This document shows, piece by piece, positions 33,148 through 45,700 of a stretch of 64,000 nt of DNA; within the stretch, counting starts at the first letter, position 1, and every line of letters begins with the position of its first letter. The translations under genes and the position numbers were made by a program. Source of the stretch: Haliclona indistincta (taxonomy: Eukaryota; Porifera; Demospongiae; Haplosclerida; Chalinidae); NCBI GenBank assembly GCA_964017065.1, contig OZ024785.1, positions 15,191,102-15,255,101 on the forward strand, written 5' to 3'. The notes under the pieces are model-generated. The model searched no databases. It saw only the letters and a program-made list of their open reading frames with translations, and was not told the DNA's origin.

Positions 33148-34450
33148 TGCCTCGGTGGAATGCAACCATTTCACATACACAGCAACAAACTGCAGCTGTT
33201 GTACCTTTCTGTACAGCAATCACAATGCAGTATAATAGTTATGCAATCAGAAGCCAATCAGTGCTGACCACTAATTCAACTGGGCGTGTCTATATTGTTC
33301 AGGGCACAGCACACACTAGTCTCGTCCCCAGACCACACCCTCGCCTATCGCGAGAGAGGGTCTGGTGACTTTAGTTGGGCTTTTCGTGTAATAAAGTTAC
33401 GTAACACTAATGAATCCTTATAAGTCTTAATTGGAATTTGCACAAGTGTCTGGGGTAATGTTAGACGAGGGAGACAGTCTACGAAGGCGAAAACGTCTAG
33501 ACAGCAGGCCGAGTAACAAAACATAGACTCTTGCCTTCTCTAGTCGGGAGGCAGACGAAAACGTCTTTCCCCGTGACAAACTCAGTAATAGCAAGACGCT
33601 GATTGTCTGTCAGACTTTCATAACCGATGCTGACAAATGCAGCTCTGATTGTACGGTCAAGAACGTCAGGCAAAAGACTGCAGTCATATATATCTAGGTA
33701 TCTTTAACGCCGACATTCTATCGATGTGGTTTGTATTACGTAACAGTTGGCCTTCTGACCAATCAGATTCTTTCCCAGACATTCCAGGGAAGATATTACT
33801 TCCTGGCCCAAGAAAATCGACTAAAGTCACCAGACCCTCTCTCGCGATAGGCGAGGGTGTGGTCTGGGGACGAGACTAAGCACACACAACGAGCGAGATA
33901 GCGTCCATAGCTTGCTTACACAATTTCTTTAGACATACGATGTAACCTATCAGCTTCTAGGCAGTCAACTGTGGATAGTTTTGTCTACGGAGAACTCTAG
34001 ATCGCCAGCAACGGCCATCGATCGCGAGGTAAGCAAAGCTACGCCATAACTCTAGAACGCAGCTTCATATACAAGTCTGCCGTGCTGTTCTGAAGTAAAG
34101 GCGAACTCACTAGCTGTAAGGCAGCCAGCAATAGACAATTTTGTCTTTACATCAGCAACTAGATCGCCAGCCGGCGATCGCGAGGTAAGCAATCACGCTA
34201 TAACTCACGAACAGAGCCTTATAACCAAAATCCTTACAATTCATTTTCAAGCAAATATCGACTTTAGCTTGTGTTGCACGTTTCAGCGCTTAGCTTTCAG
34301 CGAGCGACGAGAAATCCTGCCGACAGACAGACAGACAGATACACAACACGACTACTGTATGCCCCGTGGCTCCGCCCACCGAGGCATAATGACAGAATGA
34401 CTGACACCACGATTACTGTATGCCTCGTGGCTCCGCCCACCGAGGCATAA
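33148..34450. mobile_element. Family M MITE interrupted by a MULE-type MITE
   Basis: Left end ATGCCTCGGTGGAATG at 33148, right end CCGCCCACCGAGGCATAA at 34373-34388, plus an extra right-end unit to 34447. The copy matches 27275-28213 on both sides of the inserted element at 33317-33878. Confidence 0.75.
33317..33878. mobile_element. MULE-type MITE, 562 bp, 9-bp target duplication
   Basis: Terminal inverted repeats of ~60 bp (TAGTCTCGTCCCCAGACCAC against GTGGTCTGGGGACGAGACTA) are flanked by AGCACACAC on both sides. A relative is at 48892-49496. Nine-base duplications are typical of Mutator-like elements. Confidence 0.85.
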
Positions 34451-35046
34451 ATATCAACAAACACAACTATCCACCATTCTACAAACACAGCAACTGCAGA
34501 TGCATGTATACAGGATTTCTGTACAGTAGTGCTTTAGTTATGCAATTAGAAGCCAATCAGTGCTGACCACAATAAATTATTCAACTGGGCGTGTCTACAG
34601 TGTTTAGTACAGCACACGCATAGCACGAGCGAGATAGCTTCCATAGCTTGCTTACACAATTTCTCTGGACCTGCGCTGCTATCCGGTAGTAAAATTCTAA
34701 CCTATCAGCTTCTAGGCAGTCAACTGTGGACAACCTTGCCTTCGGAGAAGTCAGTCCAGATCGCCAGCAACGGCAAACAAAGTAAGCAAATCACGCCATA
34801 ACTCTAGAACAAAGCTTTGTATCGAAATTTCCCTGGTTCACATTCGAGATAATATCGATTTCTACCTGCATTGCAAGTTTCAGAGCTTACCTTTCAACGT
34901 GCGCCGCAAAAATGATGTAACAGACAGACAGAACGACAGACAGACAACGCGATTACAGTACAGTATGCCTCGTGGCTCCGCCCACCGAGGCATAATGACA
35001 AACCGACGAACTACTGTATGCCTCGTGGCCCCGCCCACCGAGGCAT
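34450..35046. repeat. Family M MITE copy with duplicated right end
   Basis: Internal family sequence (CAATCAGTGCTGACCAC, GGGCGTGTCTA, CTAGGCAGTCAACTGTGG) is followed by two right-end units (34968-34993 and 35018-35046). Confidence 0.7.
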
Positions 35047-35307
35047 AAAAACCTGGTGGTGTCCAGGTGAGCAAACAGCACAGTTTACACCATATTCTAT
35101 GCCCAAGTATGCATTTCCGGGCATCCTGAAGCCTTAAAACTGCCAAAAGTGGAGAGGGGCTCCACCCCTTCGAACCCCGGGTTAACGGGGGGACACCCCT
35201 TTAAAATTCCCCCTGTGCTGTACGTTTTAGTGGGGACGGCGCATCGAAAAACAGAGGTTTTTTTCAGGTAAAATTAACTTTTGCAATTAAACTTCATTAA
35301 TCTTATT

Positions 35308-35545
35308 AGGGAGGCACGGTAGTGACTCCCTATGTAGGGATGAACGAGGAAACAAGATGGCGGCTACATACAATGTATTAGCGTTCAAACGCTGATATTT
35401 CGCCTGGTGATGAATTTTAAGCGTCCAAAGTCACTTAGATCTGCTCTCTATAGCGTTGCCCCATCTTACAGTAGCAAGGAGATCGCTCGAAATTGTTACT
35501 AAAGTGACGAACCTGGAAACGGTGAAAATCGAGTTTCGTCATCTT
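35308..35545 (+). repeat. Interspersed repeat R1, copy 2
   Basis: GGGAGGCACGGTAGTGACTC through GAGTTTCGTCATCTTCG; closely matches 46203-46440. Confidence 0.75.
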
Positions 35546-35553
35546 CGTTTTCT

Positions 35554-35641
<88 letters not shown>

Positions 35642-35780
35642 TTTTTTTTTTTTTTTAAGGAAAGGGAAACAAAGAAAACAACTAAACTAACAGAGGTAAG
35701 CAAGAGAAAAAAAAACAACAACAACAAAAAAAAAAAAAAAACAAACCAAAAAGCAAACAAAAACAAAAGCAAACAATAAT
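35546..35780. repeat. (CTTT)n, T-run and A-rich low-complexity tail
   Basis: About 95 bp of CTTT repeats lead into a T-run, then an A/AAC-rich stretch. The array begins exactly where repeat R1 ends, as it also does, shorter, at 46441. Frames of Ser/Phe or Lys repeats are artefacts. Confidence 0.85.
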
Positions 35781-36770
35781 AATAATTAAGAAAACAAATC
35801 TACAGTTAGTGAAGGCAAAGTGCCCCGCACTAAAGTTGCATTGCCACGTTGGACTGCCACCGATAGTCTGTAAGTAAAGAGCAGCTGGTGAGAGAGGGTT
35901 GTTGCATAGTACCTTTCATTTACTATCTTTAATACGTGTGATTGAAAAATCAGTGATAGAATTACAATTATAAACTAGCTAGTGATCATTTTGCATGTTC
36001 TATTATCTCAAAAATGTACTAAACACTTCCAAGTGGTTCATACACATACACACAACAACTATTTTGTCAAAGAAGTTTGATAACCATCAGTTTCTACAAT
36101 AGAACCATTAGCTACACTGAGTTTGAAGAGACTAGCGCTAGGTTCTCATTTGTGTCCCAACATGAAATTTGGCTTACAAGTAGCTAATAGACTGCCTTTG
36201 AATCACATCCATTTAGAATGAAAATTGACGCAGCGTTTTTTTTAAGAATCAAAGATCAAAGTTTGTGGGCGTGGCTAAGTAGTTATGACATGCGATGCAC
36301 TATGTTTTGCATGTCATATGAAAGAGCATTTATTCAGCTTCAATTTGATGTGTTTAGTTTGCTGATAGGACAAAATAAGACAAAGTTATAAATAGTTAAA
36401 GAGCAAGCAGTAGGAAATATTGTCAAAAGTGCAATCAGGGTTTTAAAAGAAACCATACAAGGTATCAAGCTGAAACTTGTTCTGGAATCATAACCATGTG
36501 GGGTGCAACAATACCAAGTTTCGAGAAAATCCCAGAGGGTCATGCCAAAATGTTGTTGAAATGATATGGAATGACCCCTCTGCAATGCTACTGCTGTGGT
36601 ATTATAGCTCAGAATCTCAAGAAAACCGCTTTAAAAATATGGAGGCCTAGGCTGCGACGTCACAATCAACCTCGCGCACGATTTGCGTCATGTAGCGGCA
36701 GCATCTAATTATTATTCATGACTAGTCACGTGATGAGGCTAACCCATACTGTAACCGAGACTGTAACAGG

Positions 36771-39700
36771 ATGTCGTTATTAGGAGAAACAGCACCAGAG
36801 GGTACAGACACACTCTATACAGCCTTCATGTTCTACAAGCAACGAATAGCCAGTCCTCTGACTGTTGATTTCCACTTTGTGGTTGTGAGAGACTCGGAGC
36901 CTATTCTACAGGTTTGTGTGCTGTACGTATAACAGCTTGTCATTATAGGGTTTCCAATGGATAAATCGACAGTCACAGATTCAGCGGGGTTGCATCTCTG
37001 TGTGTAGAGTGGTTTGACCCAAACATAGAACGGACAAACAGAAGCGCCAAGTCCTTCCTTTTTGCAGTGAAAAATAAAACATTCGAAATAACTGGGCGGA
37101 GCCGCTCGGACGGAGCTAGCCAATCGTAAGTAAAATACTTTGTGTTCAAACTACATTGAGCGTCAAAGCTTAGTTTTGTTGGTAAAAATGCACAGGACCA
37201 TTCTGTGAAGATTTCCAAGCTCTTCGACGTCGCAGCGATCTTTGTGCGTTGTTTCCAGGCCATAAATTGAAATAGGCCGGGCCGAAGAAGACGTGACTTA
37301 ACCCTTTAATTCCTAAATTATCTTGCTGAAATTTTAACCTCGTAAATGCTGACCACTTCTCTTGTGAATAATTATCTCGTGTGTCTTTTGTGCTACTGGT
37401 CTCAAATTTGCGTCCTTTTACACCAGTGAGTAGCCACAATTGCCCACACTCAAGTCGGTCGATATTCCCCTCCCTGTCCCACTTAAGAAGTGAAGCCGAT
37501 AAAGTGCAACGACCTCGTCAAATTTTGCTCGAAGTTAGTACTTTGAGGCTGGCTACTGAAAAGTACATACAAATAGCAGTGGTTTTGGTGAGTGCAAAAT
37601 GTAGCCTAGATCATAGAGAATGCACAAAAATGTGTTTTCCGAGTACCTTGAAGCCATAAAATGTCTCAATTTTCTTAACTGCCATTTTGTTTTTCTTCAT
37701 GTTGTGAAATTTGCACTGATGCCTATAGAAATGCCGGCGCCAATACGTTTAGCGAAGGTCGTGCGCCAAAAACTACTGGACGTTTAGGGTTATTTGTATT
37801 CTTCATTTTAGCTTAATTTTGGGATATTTTAACACTTTTTGATAAAGTTATGGTGTCTGAAGCATTCATGTCGCCAAAAGGCAACAATAGGGATTAAAGG
37901 GTTAATGAGATTTTGTTAAACTCTGCAAATCTCGCTAGAAATGCTCCAAAAGTGTTAGAAATGCAGTCTGAGTGTTCTAAATAGTAGCGAGGTTTAGATT
38001 CTCGTTTAGAATCGATGGTTAATGTTGTGACGTCACTCAATGAAGATACGGACGAGTGCGAACGTCGTCCGTGTCACCACGTGTATGTAGTTGTCTGCGT
38101 GACAAGCCGAGCAAGTTCAGTTGTTGTAGCCACACGCAGACGGCCTATTGACGGCCGCAGACGGCCACGCGGCCGGCCTACTGCTGCCCTATTGAAGTCG
38201 GCGCGAGCGAGGCCGTCACTGTGACCTCATGTGACCTGCACAAGCGTGCACGATGCTGCAAGAGCCTGAGTGAGTATATAGCTAAATTTCATGATGTCGC
38301 TCTGTCGATCATCTTTATAAGCGAGCAGCTCACTGAACCAGGTTGTGGTTTGCCTTCGTCTCAATCAAGCAGTTGCTCAGCTACGCGCATACTAGCTATT
38401 TGTTTCTGAAACTGCCGTTCTGAACCCAGGTACGCGTCAGTTTATAGTGCGTGTGCCGCTGCGGTAGCAATCAGCTCAACGGTACTCGCTAACGCTGAAA
38501 AATGCTACATTAGTTCATGATTACCGTTGAAGGCGACTATACGGTGGCCCTAAAGATCGGCTCTCGCGACTCATGCCCTCGTCCCTCACGACTCATGCCC
38601 TCGTCCCTCACGAACGTTCTCTCCTCCCTCACGAATGTTCTCTCATCCCTCACGAATGTTCTCTTGTCCCTCATGCACGAACGTTTCTAGAAGGTTATTA
38701 AGGCGAGTATTAAGGTTAAGGGTAGAGCTGTGAACCTAGACCATTTTTAACAACTGGATAACCTGCTCGCATTAACTGGCGATTAACCGGTTAACTGCAA
38801 AAAAAAATTTTACGCTCATAAATTATTATTGCATTGCAAACAAGTACAATGGTTCATGATTCTTTTGTAAGGTACATGAATATCAGGTGTGTTATTATAT
38901 AATTGTATGTATTTCAAAATTTCCTGTATGTATTGTATTTATTTTCCCGAACCAAACCTTATAATTTAAAAGAAATTTTCACATAATTTTGTCATGTATT
39001 AGAAAAAATTGATTTGGCTTATTGCAAAAAGTGATTACTTGATGAAAACAAGTTTCTCTAGTTGCGATTTCTTCTCTGATTCAGAATAACACCTGCTTTC
39101 GAGAACAATCTCTCTACGGGGGCAGAACTACACGGAACGGAGAATAATTGTAAGGCAACATTAGACAATTTTGTTTCCTTTCGTTCAGACCAAAACACAA
39201 TAGGATTGACATCAAGCCGTGGTTGATCGAAGAGTGTTTGAAGCTCTGTATCAGCACTCATATCTTTAACTACCCTGTCCTTGGCGATCTTCTTCACTGA
39301 TCCATCTGTGTTTAACACATGTTAATCAGAAGGCACCCCTGGTTTGGCAAGTTCCTTCGCTCGTTTTTGCTTGTGAGCTTCAAGGTTCCGCTTGTGAGCT
39401 GCTTGGAGGTGCTTTAACAAGTTTCCCTTTGTTGTAAGGTTGTATTTATATGGTTTACGACAAAGTTTACATCTTGCTATCCACTTTAACTTCGATCGAG
39501 GCCGGGAGTCGGGAAGATCAAAAAATTCTTGATAGTTTACACAGACCTTTGAAGTATCACCGTCTTCTTGTGAGTCCTCCAGGCACACTAAATCAGAGAA
39601 GCTCACGTTCAATTCTCCTCCTGAAGTGGAAGGTGAACACAGATCGGTTGAAACGACACTAGCGGAGTCAGAATCAACTAGTAGTTATGCAAGTTCTGCC

Positions 39701-42700
39701 AGATTTCATAAACACGTGCTGCGAGTGGGCGTGGTCATAGGCGAGGCCAAAATATACGACGAAAATATTCGATTTTCGTCTCCACGCCACTTCTTGCCTC
39801 GTGTATGTCCGAGTATATATTAAAAGTGTTTATATTCGTATAAAAATGCGTGTATCGAGTATACACGTGCAATCACTGGAAGAAAAACCAGCATTTCGGT
39901 GTTCTCTGGGTCTAGCGATCCTCGCTTAGCATTAACATCCATTCCTGCGACACTAAACAATCTTTCGGAAGGTCCACACAGAATTGCTCCTATTACTAGG
40001 GGACACAACAGCAGACTCAGCAGTACTAGTCGAGGCCATTTTTAGTATTTTTTTTTACCGCGTGTAAGCTCACGTGATCACTAAACCACACCCCCAAACG
40101 TCGGTTATTTCGTTTACTTAACTGGTTAACTTAAAATAGTGCTAAAATCGGTTATCAAACGGTTTTTTCTTGACCGGTTCACAGCTCTAGTTAAGGGATA
40201 CCACGCCTACCACGAGCAAGTAGAAATGGTTGCCTGAAAAAAAACATTTGTAGCATCACGTGTGTTGGTTTGGCTGGACAAAGCATTGCATATCCAGTCA
40301 GAGCAAAGACTGCACTTTGTCGTTTGCAAAAGCGATGGCTAGACTCGTTACCATAGTGCAACGAGCAGCTTCGTCGACTAATAAAGTCGAAATCTCGTTG
40401 TGGGCATTCTGTTACTGTAGCACGACTAGACTTAGCATGTAGCTAGACAGCTTAGTTATCTAGGGATCAACGGATCCCATTCATCGATATCAGGTTTTAG
40501 TTGCTGAGTTATGTTCACGCATACACTCGAGAATTAGCCTTGACAAGCTTTTCGAGTATGTGCGTAAACATAACTCTAGCTGCAATTAAAACCTGATATC
40601 GATGAATGGATCCGTTGATCCCTAGATAACTAAGCTGTCTAGCTACATGCTAAGTCTAGTCGTGCTACAGTAACAGAATGCCCACAACGAGATTTCGACT
40701 TTATTAGTCGACGAAGCTGCTCGTTGCACTATGGTAACGAGTCTAGCCATCGCTTTTGCAAACGACAAAGTGCAGTCTTTGCTCTGACTGGATATGCAAT
40801 GCTTTGTCCAGCCAAACCAACACACGCGATGCTACAAATGTTTTTTTTCAGGCAACCATTTCTACTTGCTCGTGGTAGGCGTGGTATCCCTTAACCTTAA
40901 TACTCGCCTTAATAACCTTCTAGAAATGTTCGTGAGGGACGAGAGAACATTCGTGAGGGACGAGAGAACATTCGTGAGGGAGGAGAGAACGTTCGTGAGG
41001 GACGAGGGCATGAGTCGTGAGGGACGAGGGCATGAGTCGCGAGAGCCGACCTTTAGGGCCACCGTACGACTAGAACGGTAAAAATATTAAACTTTATGAC
41101 GTCAGCACAATATCTGTACTCAATGACTGCACATTCTCAATGAAAAGAGTAACGTTACAATTCAACGTTCACGTTCATCGTCTACGTGAATCTAAACCTC
41201 TCTAGTCATTTGAGCCAGTTTCAGAAAGAAACAGAGGGTGAAGGATTTTAAGATGCTTATGACTCCAGCGCTTTTATAAAGTGTAGATTTTACTTAGTTA
41301 GGTATCAATACATCTGCACAGCAAGTTTTATTAAGTTCATACACTTCCTTCCATTGGGCTCAAAGTAATATATTTCTGTTTTATTTTGTGTTTTTTAGCC
41401 AGATGGAAGGAAGTGTATGAACTTCATAAAACTTGCTGTGCAGATGTATTGATACCTAACTAAGTAAAATCTGCATTAAGGTTGCTACAGCACACTTTAC
41501 AAAAGTGCTGGAGTCTCAAGGGTGCACGGTCATTATTAATATTCATGAGGCGGCGCGGTTGCTATGGGCCACATTTCTAGATGTAAAGCAGCTACGAACG
41601 CATCGCTAGCTGAATAACAACACGACTGGAAGTACTGCTTGTATACCAAGTTTTAGCGAGACAGCTTACCGGGAAGAACCGCCAGAGGAGCCACAAAACC
41701 ACGCCTATTTGTCTGAAAGACCTTTTAGCGGAGCATACCAGGTTGCTGAAACCACGTTTCTGTGGCTATCTTGACTCGAGGAATCCAGGAACGGAGAGCT
41801 TTGGGCAGTAAAGCAGCGTCAAACTTAGCCTCGACCCCAGGCTCTAAATTTTAGAGCCTGGTTTATACTGTATGCGCATGCGCTTAATTATAGCAGAATT
41901 TGCAATTATTTGAGTGGGTGGATGGTGGGCGTAACGATCGAATGACGTTCACTGATAAGCCTGTTTGCAGCTAAGACATCAAAATAAGATGGCGTGCTCC
42001 AATAACCGAGCTGCAGTAGTGTTAAGCGACTCAAGTCTACAGGATTATCGGCCCCAGATCACACTGCTGTGTCGTTTATGCCATGTACGAACCACGCACG
42101 CCATCGCTGTGCACAGTAAATCCAGTTATTAGCAAACTTTACTGACGTATACCGTCACGAATCAGCAATCTGTTAGATAACTGTTACAGATGTCAACCTG
42201 ACTAACACAATTGTTATAAGTAGGAGAAGAGGCTGGTGTTCTGGAGAGACCTGCTTTAGATCTTGGTTTAGCATTCAGCTATTAGCACACACCAATAACT
42301 CGACGTCATTGAGCGTATACATAACACAAAGATGAACAAGAATCCGTGATATTCTTGGAAAAGCAAGAAATTAAATGCATGCGCAGACAGTATAAACCAG
42401 GCTCTATATTCTGCCCACACAATAGAGCCTGGGTACGAGGCTACTTCAAACTGTACTTACGTAACTTGTCTTGGCTGCTGAATACGCAATTCGAAAAAAC
42501 TTTCCGTTACAGTGTTGGCCACGTGTAGCTTACAACCTTGGCACTGTATAAGCTTAGTCCAATGCTTCATGCCCTAGTTTTATACTGTTTTGTGCTTTCC
42601 CAGCACATACAGCATACTACAAAGCGCTTAATGATATTCACAACCACATGCCGATATTCACAACCGCATAATGATGTTCACAAGTACTGACCGCCTGATG

Positions 42701-45700
42701 AATATTAATAATGACCAAGCACCCTTAAGGTGGCGCTTCACCAGAAACAGCAACTTCAGCAAGTAAAATAATCATATTCACGGTTTATTCATAGATATCG
42801 ATCGTCAACCGGCTGTGCCCAATAGTCGTAATACAAATTTTGCGGCACGCGCTCACCATCATGGCGGCTAATGAGGACAGTTTTTAGGTACACAATCCTC
42901 CGCTGTTCCTTGACGCCGGCTGCTGTTGCTAGCTGAATTGAGTCCCTTAGACTTCGGGCCATAGACATTTGTATTGATTTTAACGAAGTAAGCTATATCT
43001 TCCGTGTAATAGCTGCATATCGACAAGTGAGTGGCAGAACTGGCCATTTTTCAAGAAAACAGGCTTTATTTCTGGGAAAACGATACAGATGCATGTGAAG
43101 CACAAGAAGGCAAGTGTGTCTGTAGTAGTTATTCTCATCTGTCTAGTGCCGCTGTCGCACATAGTGTACCTAACGCTCGCCAGCAGGCGTCGTCCGTCCG
43201 ACCAATGCTGTTTATGCAACAGCACTCAAACTTGGAATAATAAGAGGAGACCACTAGGTGACTGTGCAACACACACAAGAACTCCATAACTAGAAGTATT
43301 GTAGAAAAAAGAAAGTATAGCTGCATAAGTATGAATAATATTAACTACTTCCTGTTTCCGGTGAAGCGCCACCTTAAGTCTCGTCGTCTTCGGGCCCCAG
43401 GCCGCGCTCTTTCAATTTAATATGGCCTAGAAACAACACATAAAGATCGCTGCGATGTTGAAGAGCTTGGAAATCTTCACAGAATGATCCTGTGCATCTT
43501 TACCAACAAAGGTAAACTTTGGCCCTGAATGTAGTTTTAACAATAGGTATTTACTTACGATTGTCTAGCTCCGCCCAGTTATTTCTAGTGTTTTTATTCC
43601 TCTTTTCTGTTTGTCTGTTCTAATTTCGGGTCAAACCGCTCTACACACCGAGATGCAAGTCCGCTGAATCTGTGATTGTCGATTTTTTATTGGACACCCT
43701 AGTCATTACATACAGGTTATGCGCCTATTATTGTCATACCTCAACACAGGTTAGGGTGGGGTTTATGTGGGGATTTGCCTGCTATTTGCTGCCCGAGGGG
43801 TGGGGCATTTGACACATTCGTATTTTTCTGCAAAACATAAAAATGCAGGCATGTACCATAGTGTTCTCTGCTTGGACTGTGGTTGCCAGTAGGAGCCAAG
43901 TGGGGGATATGTAGGGGATTTGCATGCCAGTCGCTCTCCCACCCCTGGGACATTGCAAAAGCCACAAATGCAAATCCCCACATTGCCCCACCTCACCCCG
44001 TGTTGTGGTTGGTGGGGCGTGACATTATTATATTAGGCACATTATTCTGACCACACAGGAAGTGCAACAGAAGTATGAGAAGTGGACTGCAGACTCTACG
44101 ACACTGGAAATATTTCTTGAAGATGATCCTAGTCCTATTATCCAGCTTGATCAGATGGAACAGGAGGTTGGTTCATGGAAGATACTCCCTCTATCATCCC
44201 CTCCTAAGGTACTGATAGTAGCATTCTTTATTCCAATTAGCAATCTGTTGTATGTTTCAGATCTCTAAATTTGCTATCAAGAACTACCAAATTGGTAGAA
44301 GAATCCCTCACTGTGGTATTGAGTTAGTGCTGATGTCAGAGCAAGTTCAACGACTGCGTCACAGGGTGGATATCAAGGGCATCTCTTCTCTTGGAGACAA
44401 CTTCTATTTACAATATCCTCATGATCAGTTACCCTTATATCCTCAAGTTGGTGAGTTTATAACTTAACAAATGAAGCACCAGAGTTGCAGATGCCTCGGT
44501 GAAATGCCACCATTTCACATACACAGTAAACTGCAGCTATTATACCTTTCTGTACAGCAATCACAATGCAGTATAGTAGTAGTGCAATCAGAAGCCAATC
44601 AGTGCTGACCACTAATTCAATTAGGTGTGTCTATAATGTTCAGTTCGAGTGCAGGCGACAGCACACGAGCGATCCGGATAGCGTCCATAGCTTGCTTACA
44701 TTAGACATGTGCTGCTATCCTGTAGTGAAATTCTAACCTAACAGCTTCTAGGCAGTCAAATGTGGATACCGTATAGCGGGAAGTTTTCACAAATGCGCTA
44801 TAATTATGGGGGATTTTGCAAATAATGTTTTCGCGAATCAGCGCTATTGGCCTATCTTTGTCAACTAAAACAAGACATTCGCAGATAAATTGTTTGCGAA
44901 TAGCCTTTAATTCGTGAAAACTTCCTCCTGCGAAAATTCGATAGTCTACAGAGAACTTTTGATCGCCAGCAACGGCCATCGATCGCGAAGTAAGAAAATT
45001 ACGCCATACTCGAGAACGAAGCTTCATATACTAGTTTGCCACGCTGTTAATAGTTATATAATAGTTCAAATGGAAAAAAGCCTGTGCTTGCTTGAGGAAC
45101 TTCTCTATAAGCAAACATCAAATAAGGTATCAACCTATCCCAATCTATGCCCTCTTTGGTAGCAAACTTTCGCAGCATGGATTTCAAGGTTTGATTAAAC
45201 CGTAATGTTTAGACTCACATTAGACATCACAAAATTAATGTCAAATATGTATACCGACTTATCCTTCTATAATCATTTGTTTATCCTTTGAACAATGCTC
45301 AATTTGAATTCTGGTCGCTTTTAGTTGTCTTTAGCTACTCACCCAAGTGCTATGCTACAGGCTCGGCTATAGATAAACTCGTTACACCAAAACTTAGCCA
45401 TTAGTAACAGCTCGACAAACTAGTTTGGTAAAGCCATGGTCGTTCCTGCTCTGACGACCTGTATGGGCGAAGGACAGTTTGTGTTACCATTTTGAAAGGT
45501 CAAGCTTATAGAGCAGGCATACGACTTTTTGGCTGACAACAGATCAGAATATATTATTGTCGTTTCGCTAAAATTAAGTTCTAAAATAAAGGCACTTATA
45601 TACCAGGAGAATTTCACGACTAGTGTTTTGTCCTATGCACTGCTCGCGTTAAGGTGCCAGGCCTCTTGAAGAAAGAAGAAAAGAAATGACGAAATAATTT

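Larger units (their letters stand above)
38723..40189 (-). mobile_element. hAT transposon, internally deleted, 1,467 bp
   Basis: Inverted ends TAGAGCTGTGAACC / GGTTCACAGCTCTA and an 8-bp duplication GTTAAGGG (38715-38722, 40190-40197), both classic for hAT. It lies in the left arm of the foldback element. Confidence 0.92.
38540..41066. mobile_element. Foldback element split by a hAT insertion
   Basis: The ends TACGGTGGCCCTAAAG / CTTTAGGGCCACCGTA are flanked by CGACTA. After removing the hAT insert the element is ~1.05 kb and almost wholly palindromic, with its centre near 40535. A 60-codon frame reads identically from both arms (40260-40442 plus, 40643-40825 minus), so the arms are nearly identical. 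Both arms hold three to five tandem units of CCTCACGAATGTTCTCT type. Confidence 0.85.
36946..43701. mobile_element. 6.76 kb inverted-repeat element in intron 1, with nested insertions
   Basis: The ends TAGGGTTTCCAAT and ATTGGACACCCTA open ~320-bp imperfect terminal inverted repeats (36946-37270 and 43410-43701), flanked by GTCATTA on both sides (36939-36945, 43702-43708). Inside sit at least four later insertions listed separately. Without them the intron would be ~390 bp. No intact transposase of its own was found. Confidence 0.8.

Noticed and set aside
35456..35779. Phe/Leu/Ser and Lys-rich frames at the CTTT array
   Set aside because: Low-complexity translation of a microsatellite tail of repeat R1.
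40260..40825. Identical 60-codon proteins on both strands as a real gene pair
   Set aside because: They are the two arms of a palindromic foldback element; identity reflects the arms, not coding.
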